Part shown: positions 11,266 through 20,838 of the stretch, one piece after another
How positions within the stretch are numbered: position 1 is the stretch's first letter
Layout of the letters: each line of letters begins with the position of its first letter
From: Selaginella moellendorffii
Taxonomy: Eukaryota > Streptophyta > Lycopodiopsida > Selaginellales > Selaginellaceae
Assembly (NCBI RefSeq): GCF_000143415.4
Contig: NW_003314330.1
Coordinates: forward strand, 186,001 to 250,000
Reading direction: 5' to 3'
Length of the DNA stretch: 64,000 nucleotides
Notes under the pieces: model-generated
What the model was told of the DNA's origin: nothing
The model's database searches: none
Seen by the model: the letters and a program-made list of their open reading frames with translations, nothing else
Translations under genes and position numbers: made by a program

Positions 11266-14018
11266 CTCCCCCCCAAACCGAAGCCACTCACCAAACCAAA
11301 TCTGTCACGTAGGAGCTGAAACTGATGTGGCCCCAACGGCTTAGTGAGAAGATCGGCTGGCATATCCTGTGTCCCGAGATGTTGGACGGCGAGGGTGCCA
11401 CCGTCAACCAACTCACGCACGTAGTGAAATTGGACTTCAATGTGCTTCGAGCGGGCATGGTGGACGGGGTTCTTGGACATGGCAATGCTGCTTCGGTTGT
11501 CACACCAAGAAGTAGTGGGGCCAGCTTGTGCACATCCCAGCTCAGCAAGTAACCCTCGAGCCCAGACCACGTCCCTGCTACCAGTAGTGAGTGCGATGTA
11601 CTCTGCTTCTGCACTAGAAAGGGCCACCACAGATTGTCGCTTGGAGGCCCACGTGATGGCACCTCCTAAGAAGGAAAGGCAAATGCCAGAAGTCGAGCGA
11701 TGACCTTTGTTGTTGGCAAAACTAGCATCCGTGTAGCATGCTAATGATGCATCACCCCCTGAATAAGCAATGCCATAGTCCATAGTTCCCCGAAGGTATC
11801 TTACGATACGCTTGGCAGCTTGCCAATGTATGGTGGTTGGTGATGTGTTGTACTGACTCAAAGCAATAGTCGCATATGTGATGTCGGGGCGAGTCATCAG
11901 GGCCAAATATGTGAGGCAACCAATGAGATGCCGATAGGGAGTCCTAGTGGGTAGAGGCTCACCAAATTGCTCAACTGTGAGGTCGATAGCACCAACGACC
12001 ATTGGGGTCTTGACGGGGTGGCAATCACGCATACCAAACTGATCCAGCAAGACTTCGACTTTACGTCGTTGGCTAAGCATGTAACCACCAGAATCAGGGT
12101 CACGTGTGACTTCAAAGCCAAGAAAGTAGGAGACATGGCCAAGGTCCTTCATCTGGAATTGCTGGCTGAGGGCATCTTTCAGAGCAGCAATGGCATCGTT
12201 GTCATCACCCATGATGAGCAAATCATCAACGTAGAGGGCCACAATAACCATGCACTCAGCATGACCATTGACATACACATTGTGATCAGCATGACAACGA
12301 CGAAAGCCTTGAGCACGTAGGGTGGCATCAAATTTTTGATACCAAATACGGGAGCTCTGTTTTAAGCCATACAAAGCTTTCCGCAATTGCCATATAGGGC
12401 CACCAGGGGCAACATCGTCCTCAAAACCAGGAGGTATATGCATATAGATGTCCTCTTGCAAATCCCCATTCAGAAATGCAGTTTTGACATCCATATGGTG
12501 GACTGGCCATTTGCGAGCAGCCGCAAGGGCAAAAAGAGTACGAAGGCTGGCCATTTTTACAACCGGTGAGAATGTTTCATCGTAGTCAAGGCCATGGACT
12601 TGGCGAAAACCGCGAATAACCAACCGTGCCTTATAACGTACAACCTGGCCATCTTTCCCATACTTTTTGGAAAAAATCCATTTTGGATCCAAAACACGTC
12701 GTCCCGGTGGCGCTGAATCAACTGGAACATAAGTTCCATTAGCCCGAATGGAAGAAACTTCTTCCGCAATAGCTTCCATCCAAGATGAAGCCTCAGGTCC
12801 TGAGATGGCCTCATCACAGGTCATGGGGATGCCGATGTCAACAAGGCCACAAAAGTCATCAAGCTCTGCAGCATCTGCTTCAGCATTTTCCCGGACTTTT
12901 AACGAGGGCCGACGTTCCCGGGGGTGATCAAGAACTGGCATCGGATCAGGCATGCCACGACGTCGACAAGGTGGTGGAGGTGTCGGAGGCCTGTCCTCAA
13001 CTAGAGGAGCATCAGCTGGTTCAAGCATGTCCAGAAGTGGAGGATTCCCCAATGGAATCTCTGGTGGCAACTCATGAAGAGGATCTTGAGGCGGAGGCAA
13101 GAGTGGACCATCTCCCATAAGTGGGATTAAAGGAACAAGTCGAGTCTCAGCAATGAAAGAAGGATCTTGAAGAGCCTCTGTACGCATGGGAAAGTCGTCT
13201 TCATTGAACATGACATCTGTGCTTACAATAGCCTTGTGAGATGCGAGATCCCACAACTTGTAAGCTTTTCTCCCGATAGTGTCGTCCTGTGCATATCCCA
13301 CGAAGATGAATTTTTTACTCTTGGGATCTAGCTTTTTCCGAAGTTGATCAGGGGTATGTGCGTATGCTGCACAACCGAAGACCCGAAAGTGGGACACATC
13401 AGGAGTAGAACCTGTCCAAAATGCCTCAGGGGTTTTTCCATCCAAAGCAGCCGTGGCAAGGCGATTTTGTACATGCATTGCTGTGGCTATGGCCTCTTGC
13501 CAAAACATCTTGTCAAGATGTGCATCGGCTAACAAAGCACGAGCAGCATTGACAAGAGTACGATTCTTCCTTTTTGCAACACCATTTTGCTGGGGGGTGT
13601 AGCGGGCTGTAGCTTGCAGTCGTATGCCTACATCACGACAGATGCTCCGAAGCTCATTGTTGAGGTATTCACCACCACCATCAACTCGAAGAGCTTTTAT
13701 CTTTCGACCAAGGAGGTTTTCAACGTACGCCTTGTACGTTTGAAAGGCAGCAACTGCATCACTCTTACGCATCAAGAAGTGGATGCATGTTCGACGGCTA
13801 TAGTCATCAATGAATGTGATGAAATATCTTGTGCCATCGTGACTTGGCACGTCCATGGGGCCGCAAAGATCAGAATGGACTAAGTCCAGAAGTCCAAGTG
13901 CTCGATGCTTACTCGGTGAGAAATTCCGGCGGTGATGCTTGCCTAAAACACAAGCTTCACAAAATGTAGATGGGATACGTCGGAAATCCAATCCAGTAAC
14001 AATATCTTGGGATTTCAT
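11256..14018 (-). CDS. Copia integrase, reverse transcriptase and RNase H (second part of split polyprotein)
   Basis: 920 residues in phase with the upstream gag frame. It begins with the Cys-Cys half of the integrase zinc finger (FCEACVLGKHHR), followed by the integrase core with HSDLCGP and VDGGGEY. The third catalytic residue, normally Glu in NGVAERKN, is Lys here (NGVAKRKN), a G-to-A type change that should abolish strand transfer. The reverse transcriptase has FLNGDLQEDIYM, GLKQSSRIWYQ and active-site YVDDLL; RNase H has CYTDASFA and SSAEAEYIAL and ends with MPADLLTKPL. The only lesions I see are the TAG split and the Glu-to-Lys change, consistent with recent arrival followed by inactivation. 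Confidence 0.92.
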   Translation of the reverse strand: MKSQDIVTGLDFRRIPSTFCEACVLGKHHRRNFSPSKHRALGLLDLVHSDLCGPMDVPSHDGTRYFITFIDDYSRRTCIHFLMRKSDAVAAFQTYKAYVENLLGRKIKALRVDGGGEYLNNELRSICRDVGIRLQATARYTPQQNGVAKRKNRTLVNAARALLADAHLDKMFWQEAIATAMHVQNRLATAALDGKTPEAFWTGSTPDVSHFRVFGCAAYAHTPDQLRKKLDPKSKKFIFVGYAQDDTIGRKAYKLWDLASHKAIVSTDVMFNEDDFPMRTEALQDPSFIAETRLVPLIPLMGDGPLLPPPQDPLHELPPEIPLGNPPLLDMLEPADAPLVEDRPPTPPPPCRRRGMPDPMPVLDHPRERRPSLKVRENAEADAAELDDFCGLVDIGIPMTCDEAISGPEASSWMEAIAEEVSSIRANGTYVPVDSAPPGRRVLDPKWIFSKKYGKDGQVVRYKARLVIRGFRQVHGLDYDETFSPVVKMASLRTLFALAAARKWPVHHMDVKTAFLNGDLQEDIYMHIPPGFEDDVAPGGPIWQLRKALYGLKQSSRIWYQKFDATLRAQGFRRCHADHNVYVNGHAECMVIVALYVDDLLIMGDDNDAIAALKDALSQQFQMKDLGHVSYFLGFEVTRDPDSGGYMLSQRRKVEVLLDQFGMRDCHPVKTPMVVGAIDLTVEQFGEPLPTRTPYRHLIGCLTYLALMTRPDITYATIALSQYNTSPTTIHWQAAKRIVRYLRGTMDYGIAYSGGDASLACYTDASFANNKGHRSTSGICLSFLGGAITWASKRQSVVALSSAEAEYIALTTGSRDVVWARGLLAELGCAQAGPTTSWCDNRSSIAMSKNPVHHARSKHIEVQFHYVRELVDGGTLAVQHLGTQDMPADLLTKPLGPHQFQLLRDRFGLVSGFGLGGSVT

Positions 14019-15374
14019 CTATTGAAGAGATTGGTAATGAACATGACCGAGTCTTTTATGCCAAAGCTCCGCACGAGAATCTGCCTCCATAGTCTGAAAG
14101 GCCTGAACTGGGTCGACAGCAGTAATCTCATACAAGTCCCCAATGCGTGACCCACGAAGCAACTGTGTACCAAGCATATGAAAGTCGCTAGAGTCAACTA
14201 AAGAGACTCCTTTTGCATCAAAGACTACCACCGCATTTTGATCACATATCTTAGCGACGGACATTAAGTTTCGTCGTAGGGTGGAAACATGCATGGCACC
14301 ATCAAAGGCCATGGTCCTCCCATGATCGAGTGAGAGCCGGAATTGCCCGATGCCGTCCACAGGGATGGTGGTATTGTCACCTAAATGAACACCACGTTTT
14401 CCAATGCTCGGCTGATAACACTCAAAAAGACTCTTCTTATTGCTCATAAGATTAGTACAACCAGAGTCTAAGAGCCACCGGCTTGGTGCAGCAATTGCCT
14501 CTGTGTTGTAGAGCTCCTCAACAGCCTCATTTGCAATAGCAATTCCATCACGCTCAAGCAAATTAGCTTTCGCCAACGTAGCTAGTCGCTTGACAGGCTT
14601 GGGAGCAGGGCAATCTCGAGCCCAGTGGCCCATCTCCAAGCAGCGAGCACACTGATTCTTAGCAAGTCTGGGCTTGGCACGCCCAGATGCCACGGAATTT
14701 TGCCCTTTCTGGGCATTTGCAGCTGCATGCGGTTTTGCCACCTGGGCATCACCAGAAGCCTGCGAAGCATACATAGCCTGTGGCATTTCAGCTCTCTCGC
14801 TTCGCATGGCCTCAATGTTGCGAAGACTCCTCACGGCATCTGCCCAAGTCATCCCTGGTTGGAGAAGCAGGCTCTCAACTGCATTCTTCCAGCTCGCTGG
14901 CAAGGACCTGTAGAGCCGCAGCCTTTGCTGCTCATCCGTGAGACAGTGCTTCGCCCCAGCAGCTGCAAGTTGTGTGAAGAAGCCCTGGAGCTTGGCAGTG
15001 TGAGTCTGGATACTGCCATTTTCCTCTAGCCTCAAGGAATCCATTTGTGAATGGATGTTGAAGACATCCATTTCACTCTTGGTGCCATAAGTGTCACTCA
15101 GCCACTTCCAAAGCTCTGCCGCAGTGGACTTTGGAATCGATGGGGCAGCAAAGAGAACATTTGAGGACAAGCACATCGCAATACTCCCTCTAGCCTTGGA
15201 ATCCCGAAGGTTCCAATCACGCACCTCAGCAGCACTAGAGCCTGGAGCCAGTGATGACTCTGTCCCATCTACAATCCCCAACAAACCATGAAACAAGAGA
15301 TAGGATTCAAGATGGATCTTGAATCCCTCAAACCCTTCTCCATCAAACTCGCAGATGGATGGCTTTCCTTCCAT
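14019..15374 (-). CDS. Copia gag, protease and start of integrase (first part of split polyprotein)
   Basis: 451 residues, starting 24 bases after the primer-binding site. The first ~200 residues are a copia-type Gag (WKWLSDTYG-like and SLPASWK segments). A zinc knuckle CARCLEMGHWARDC lies near residue 240, and the aspartic protease motif LLDSGCTN near residue 300. The frame ends in TAG just after ELWHKRLGHVHYQSLQ, which is the first half (His-His) of the integrase zinc finger. The next frame begins in the same phase with the second half, so this stop splits one polyprotein. CAATAG could arise by a single substitution. It is more likely a disabling mutation than programmed readthrough, because it falls inside a folded domain. 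Confidence 0.9.
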   Translation of the reverse strand: MEGKPSICEFDGEGFEGFKIHLESYLLFHGLLGIVDGTESSLAPGSSAAEVRDWNLRDSKARGSIAMCLSSNVLFAAPSIPKSTAAELWKWLSDTYGTKSEMDVFNIHSQMDSLRLEENGSIQTHTAKLQGFFTQLAAAGAKHCLTDEQQRLRLYRSLPASWKNAVESLLLQPGMTWADAVRSLRNIEAMRSERAEMPQAMYASQASGDAQVAKPHAAANAQKGQNSVASGRAKPRLAKNQCARCLEMGHWARDCPAPKPVKRLATLAKANLLERDGIAIANEAVEELYNTEAIAAPSRWLLDSGCTNLMSNKKSLFECYQPSIGKRGVHLGDNTTIPVDGIGQFRLSLDHGRTMAFDGAMHVSTLRRNLMSVAKICDQNAVVVFDAKGVSLVDSSDFHMLGTQLLRGSRIGDLYEITAVDPVQAFQTMEADSRAELWHKRLGHVHYQSLQ

Positions 15375-15398
15375 AGCGCTATCCCAGCTCCGATACCA

Positions 15399-15487
15399 TG
15401 AGACAAATCGGGATCAAAGTGCACCGCGCTAGCGGACAGAACAGGAAAACCCTAATGGACACGTGGCGAGGGGTGTGTCATGTAACA
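15399..15487 (-). repeat. Copia 5' LTR (89 bp)
   Basis: It pairs with 11177-11265 with one mismatch. Next to it on the inner side is the initiator-methionine primer-binding site (15387-15398), and the target duplication GTTAC follows on the outer side. Confidence 0.93.
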
Positions 15488-18400
15488 GTTACAAAACCCA
15501 AGCCTGTCAGTGAGGATTTTAAACGTGAAGCTAAAACAGACCTTTGGCATGTCAACAAAGTAGCTGACTTTGTGGAAAGCTATGGACAGTGGCTGGAAAG
15601 GTAGCACCATGCCTGTTTTTACATCTCCAGATTCGGGGTCCCCTGAGGAAATAATGGCAGACTTTGAATATGGAAATCAATTTGAGAACAATACCATTTG
15701 AATGAAAACAAAATGATTTTCTAGAACTCTGGGATGACTTCTCCTGAGAGCTAGAGTTCACAGCTTGTCCGGTCTTGGTTTTGTGTTTCTCGTTCAATGT
15801 TTCCTCAGAAAGAATCACCGATGGTTTTCCAAAAGCTGTGAAACCAGAAGTTGAGCTACTTGAAAGTAAAGGAGTATAATCTTACGCTTGAGAACCGTTA
15901 ACGCTATAGTGAAAAAGATGTTAAAGAAAATCGCAAACCCGACAAGGGCGCCAATTCCAATCCAAAACCAAGAAGGATCTGGAAAAATCCCTCGAGCCTT
16001 GAGCACAATTGTACCGACACTTTCGGTGGAATTTGGTGCAAGCTGCAGTAGAAATTCATAGAGTAAGAGATTAAAAAAGAAAAAATGGCGAAAATTTTAC
16101 CACTCGCCATCTTGGGGCCGTGAACTCATTAACGGCAATAGCGTTTTGTGCGTACATCAGAGGCGATGACCAATAAGCCCAGATCCACCACGGATGAATA
16201 GAATCTATACCAAACTTTAGTGTCCATAAGCAAAAAAAAGGTTTGTTTTCAACTTACTTCGAGAGATGACAAAACCACCAAGAGTGAAGACGAGTACCAG
16301 CGAAAAGGAACCAAAAGTATTTGCAACGAGCATAGTTCTTCCCAAAGATGCCATGAAACGAAATCCAGACATTGCCATGTTGTGAAGCGTGAAGAGCAGC
16401 AAAAACTGGCGAAAGAATCTACATGTTTTCTACCACTCAGGGAAAGATAATGCTCATGAGGAAACATAAGTTCTTACCTTCCAACCTCTGGAGCATAGCC
16501 GATGACCCAGTAAGTTAGGAACACCCAAATCGCAGTCTCAAGCAGCGAGAAGGGCATTCTCATGATCCAAACCGGAACGGAAAATGCCCAAGACGGATAG
16601 AGCAAGTTCTGTTGCTTGTAAAATATTGGTAACCTGTTAATGGTCATTGCGAGCTCCGCAAAACCATTAAACGTGATGACAACGATCGAGTAGAAAAGAG
16701 AAGAAACCAGAATAGTTCCGTCTGTGACAGAAATGTGATTCTGCGTTCGCAAGAACACGGTCATACTCACGGTCGCCATCACCAAAATCTGCAAGGAAGA
16801 ACAATCATAGAATCATAGTTAGAACTTCGCTTAAAGAAAAAGAGAATAGTTCACACAAACCTGTGTGGTTTTAAAAGCATAGATGAAAGCATTGCGCTTC
16901 ATGAGAAGAACTTCTTTCGCAAAGCATGCTTGAAAGATGTTCCAGCTGGTTGACCCATATTGCTTTGTCACCAAAGCAGCAGGATTGCTCCTGGACTTGT
17001 CGTACGGAACTTTGAGTTCTCTCGCTAGATCCTGGCCAATATAATGCCTTGAGAAAGCTAGCGCGAAGTCTTCCACAGAAACATATCTATGAGATCTCGT
17101 TCCTTTCTTTTTCTATGAATTTACCTCTTGGAGAAAGTCTGCCACGCCTTTTCTTTCAGGACACTTGAATCCCAGCAAAGTAAAGAAGTCGAGAACCATG
17201 TTGCAGGGTCCTTGAAAGATTATACGCCCCTCGACAAGCAATATAAGATCGTCGAAGAGGTTGTAAACCTCTGGAGCCGGCTGGAGAAGCGAGACAATGA
17301 TGGTGTAGTCGGCATTGTGCACAGTTTGCCTCAAATGCTTGACAATTTGGTACGTAGTAGAGCTGTCTAGGCCTGTCGAGATCTCATCCATGAACAAAGC
17401 TTTTGCTGGTCCAACAAGAACTTCTCCTGACAGAGTAAATAAAGTCAGTACTGCTTAGAACTGTCTTGAGAGACTTTTACTTACCTGTTGTAAGTCGTTT
17501 CTTCTGCCCACCAGAAATTCCGCGACGCATTTGATCGCCAACTAGCGTGTCAGCACATATGTCGAGTCCTAAAACCTGTGGCCCCGGACATAAAACTTAA
17601 AAGTAAATGTGACGACATAGTATATAGATCAGGAACTTTACCTTGAGAACGTAGTCCGTCCGAATGTTTCGTTCCTGTCCTTCCAAAGCCAAAGCCTGAG
17701 TCACAAAAAATAATTAATAAATCCAACATAGAAGAACTATAATCACGATAGCTCTTGCCTTCATAAAAGCGTCAATATCAGGGTCTGGTTTGATTCCAGC
17801 AGCCTTCTCACGTCTACAGAGCTCCGCAAGCATATCTAAAGAGCAACCAAAGAGCTCGTCAGTGTCAAGGTCGTCAAACATCAATCTTACCATATCGTGA
17901 TCCAACACCTTGACACCGACAAGAAAAGTTCAGGGTCTCTCGGGCAGTAAGCTCCGGGGTGTGAAGGTCAGTCTGGCTGATATATCCCGACGTCCTGTGT
18001 GGCACAAACTCGCTAAACTCGCATCCATTGTATGTAACGTTCCCTGAGACCTGAAAAGCTTGTGTGTCCAACAAATATCCAAAAGAACAAAAAAAAATAG
18101 TATTACCCGGAGGTCGTGATCTAACTTTCCGCATAGTGCCTTTAAGAAAGTTGTCTTTCCCGAACCGGGAGGTCCCAGAAGTAAAGTCAGCCTGGAAAAC
18201 AATCCAGAAAAATGGGAAGAAGAAATGTTTCAACAAGGATTGCTTGATCTAGTTAGCACCTGCACGGCTTGATGATGCCAGTAACGTTGTCAAGGATGGT
18301 GAGCACTCGTTTCTTAGTAGGAGATAGCCGAAGCGATCCAAAGAGCTCCTGGAATTCCGGCCAAGAACAAAGATATCAAACACAGAGTCAACGTGGAGAA

Positions 18401-18826
18401 GGAAGAGCAGAGAAAAGATAGAGAAAGAGGAGTTCTCAGCTTATCATACTTCAATCGTGTTGATGGTGTAGTTGTAAAGCGTGGGGAGAGCCCGGCCTCC
18501 AACATAAACATCAGCATCAACATGTAAATCCTGAAAGCGAACTTCGATCTTGGGTAGATCGATCTCCACTCTAGAACAAAACAAAAAACCAAAAAAATGG
18601 AAAGAAAGAAATGAGAAACATCCAAGCACATCGTAGGCTCACGATGAAAACGGGAAATGGGAGAGAGTCTCCAAGATCAAGAGAGAAGGATTTTCCAAGC
18701 AGGCAAGAAAAGGGAGAAAGAATGGATCTTTCCATCCCTTACTTGTCAATGCGATCCCGCAGCTTCCGCAAGAATCGCTCGTTGTCCAGCGCCACTTGCT
18801 CCGATCGATCGTGGTTCTTTCCCTCC

Positions 18827-19130
18827 ATGGCGGAGCTTGGGGGATCTAGCGGCGTGGTGGAGGGCGGGGGGAGGATTTCCTTGACCGAGAGTACGTGGGA
18901 GGAGAGGGTGTTTGGGCGGCCGTCGAGCGATTCGCAGCGGGCCGAGGATGAGGTGACGCTCAAGTGGATCGCGCTCCAGAAGCTGTCGAGCATGGATCGG
19001 ATCGCGCTCCAGAAGCTGTCGAGCATGGATCGAATGCGCACGGCGCTGGTCCGGGGCAATGGCGGGGAGAAGGATTTCGAGGCGGTCGCCTACAAGCAGC
19101 GGATTATGGCGATCGACGGGCCCGAAACAT
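18827..19130 (+). pseudogene. Inverted first exon of the ABCG/PDR gene
   Basis: The plus strand reads MAELGGSSGVVEGGG, then ESTWEERVFGRP, then EDEVTLKWIALQKLSSMDR and MRTALVRG. This is the conserved PDR N-terminus (DEEALKWAALEKLPTYDRLR type). The following exon of the same protein (NERFLRKLRDRIDK) starts at 18828 on the opposite strand. The two segments meet back to back at the palindrome CCATGG (18825-18830), so both strands have an ATG there. The simplest reading is inversion of the exon relative to the rest of the gene. A 33-bp in-frame tandem duplication (IALQKLSSMDR twice) lies at about 18967-19033. The 3' limit is uncertain. Confidence 0.72.
18967..19033 (+). repeat. 33-bp in-frame tandem duplication in the PDR first exon
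   Basis: GATCGCGCTCCAGAAGCTG and the following 14 bases are repeated directly, doubling the 11-residue block IALQKLSSMDR. In related proteins this block is single. Confidence 0.85.
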
Positions 19131-19515
19131 TTCGAGGCCGATCTAAGAGAAATCCGCGACTATCCGTATCCACGATCGGCCAGCATTTGGAATCGCGAAC
19201 AAAGGAGAGAAGCGCGGGTCGATTTGAAATTTAATAATTTTACTAGGAGTACAAATTTAGGCTCGCATACCTTGGCACTTTAGCAAAAGGACCCTGTTAG
19301 TGACGCAAGTAATATCATGATTTTTGTACGGCCATGTCATATGACCCAAACGAGAAAAGTAAGAGATAAAGCGACGCAACGTGGCATCCGGCCAGCCATG
19401 CATTGTGGCACGGCAAATAATATAAAGTAGCAGAAATCTAAAAAATGACTGAGGTTCATGACCGATATTTGCTGACATGGCATTTACTTGTCCATCAAAG
19501 GTTTAGTTTTGGTAA

Positions 19516-20302
19516 TTATCTCTTCTGGAAGTTAAAATATCTGATGCTAAAGGCGAAAGTAAGCGCTAGCACCAATACAAACAGTATATGGACAGCAGCA
19601 ACTTCGCCCAATCTATCCTTATGGAAACCAAATCTGTGCTTGATGTAATCTCGCACAATTTGTTGGCCTTTGCCAGGAACATCCATCACTGTTCCTTTGT
19701 CCCCGAGTTGTGAAGTTATGAGACCATTGAGCGTCCACGCAACTGAGTTAGCATAGTAATACCATCTCCACCATATCGGGATTTTCTACACAAACAACAA
19801 AAACGAGATGAAAACTCAATTATAGCAGGAGGCAATCAGCCAACTTACTGGACGCGGGATAAAAAACCCCGAGAAGAAATTCCAAAAACCAAAGAATGCA
19901 AATGAAACCACTGCTGCCAGCTGATAGTTCCGCATGAGAGACATCACCATCATCCCATGGAAGGTGAAGTATAAGAATGTGGAATACATGAAGAAGAAGA
20001 ACCAAAAGAATTTATCTGGCGACCACTCGTATGCGATTGTGGAGTAAACTATGATCAGATAGATCGCAGTTTGGATGAAGACATAAGGAATCTCGATTGC
20101 TACCTGTGGTAACATTGCATAAACCACGAGCTTAGTTTGAATATGTGTGACAAACCTGTGCTAAAGCGTATGGAATTGCTGAATACATCCCTGCTGCCCG
20201 TTCTCGATAGAATACAGTCCTCTCGACACCAACAACAGGTTGAGCTGCGGTGGAGTTGTTAATTCCGAGAAACAGGCAAGCAGAAGATAAAATAGCGATC
20301 TT
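19516..20302 (-). pseudogene. Displaced C-terminal exons of an ABCG/PDR transporter
   Basis: Three exons (20302-20156, 20103-19849, 19785-19516) with GT/AG introns encode LFLGINNSTAAQPVVGVERT then VFYRERAAGMYSAIPYALAQ, VAIEIPYVFIQTAIY, FHGMMVMSLMRNYQLAAVVS, FFSGFFIPRP, WWRWYYYANSVAWTLNGL, and end FSIRYFNFQKR-stop. This is the end of PDR membrane domain 2. It starts at the residue where the gene body stops (GSMY at 9811), and both breaks lie in the same intron position. It could be the missing 3' end of that gene moved upstream, or the remnant of a second tandem gene. No NBD exons precede it. Confidence 0.85.
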
Positions 20303-20838
20303 CTGTTGGAAGCTTCCAATTGGTTCTTCTTTGTTAGCTCAAAAACGAAAATAAAAACTTGGTGTACAAAGGTGCTGCTCAAAAGAAAGAAGGTAGTAGC
20401 CAGCCAAACTTCATGGCAGAGGTGATTAGTTCATTCCTTGTGCTCAAGCTAACAATAAACTTATTAACCTTGGGTAGTGATTTGACAAGCTAGCAGAAAC
20501 TAAAAAAGTAAAATGAACTAAATATATTAAATTGCCTAGTATAAAATGCCATTTAATATAAATATTTAAAATCAAGGTCTAAAAGAAGAAATAATTTGCT
20601 TCACATTCCAAGTAATTCTTGGTTTACTTACTAGTACTGTTATTCTTATTTATTTATTTAATTAATCAAATAAAAGTTAATGATAAAATTAATCTAAATG
20701 AATAACAACCATTGGATGGTATAATATCCTAGAATATCCAAATATATTCTAGGTATACAGGTACAGTTGGTTCTAAAGGTTTGTTAAAATTAAACTTTTG
20801 ATTATACCTTATTATCAGAAACAAATTATTATCTAACA
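20303..20838. other. AT-rich spacer, nothing recognised
   Basis: No coding or RNA feature was recognised between the PDR 3' exons and the broken PPR gene. Confidence 0.5.

Larger units (their letters stand above)
11177..15487 (-). mobile_element. Ty1/copia LTR retrotransposon inserted in an ABC transporter intron
   Basis: The element is 4311 bp and bounded by two 89-bp direct repeats that differ at one base. The target duplication GTTAC is present at 11172-11176 and 15488-15492. In its minus-strand orientation the 5' LTR is followed by TGGTATCGGAGC, which pairs with the 3' end of initiator methionine tRNA (primer-binding site), and the 3' LTR is preceded by a purine tract TTTGGGGGGGAG. The order protease, integrase, reverse transcriptase, RNase H is the Ty1/copia order. 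Without it the host intron would be 61 nt. Near-identical LTRs point to a recent insertion. Confidence 0.95.
9811..18828 (-). pseudogene. ABCG/PDR full-size ABC transporter, body of a rearranged gene
   Basis: Full-size ABCG (pleiotropic drug resistance) transporters are plasma-membrane exporters with two (nucleotide-binding domain, six-helix) halves. Reading down the minus strand, exons give NERFLRKLRDRIDK, GGRALPTL, Walker [10 protein letters not shown] (near 18165), signature ISGGQKKRL (near 17500), [11 protein letters not shown] (near 17390), the first membrane domain (16794-15890), then a second Walker [10 protein letters not shown] (near 11055), LSVEQRKRL and [14 protein letters not shown] (exon 10516-10806), and the start of the second membrane domain (exons 9905-10132, 9811-9853). 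Introns are about 40-75 nt with GT/AG ends; one after DAFMK uses GC/AG. Defects: an in-frame TAG at 17113-17115 after LQEVNS; a deletion with frameshift near 11018 that removes about 18 residues after the second Walker A; the first exon is inverted; the last exons are missing here and lie at 19516-20302; and a copia element sits in the intron 11165-15541. It cannot make a full transporter as it stands. Confidence 0.88.

Noticed and set aside
14010-14030. Programmed readthrough between copia gag and pol
   Set aside because: The TAG is inside the integrase zinc finger, not at a gag-pol border, so a mutation is more likely.
11288-14913. Plus-strand frames opposite the copia polyprotein
   Set aside because: Shadows of the copia gag-pol reading frame.
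17070-17120. A 42-nt intron hiding the PDR stop codon
   Set aside because: Removing it puts RYVSVEDF out of frame; the unspliced reading keeps family residues on both sides.
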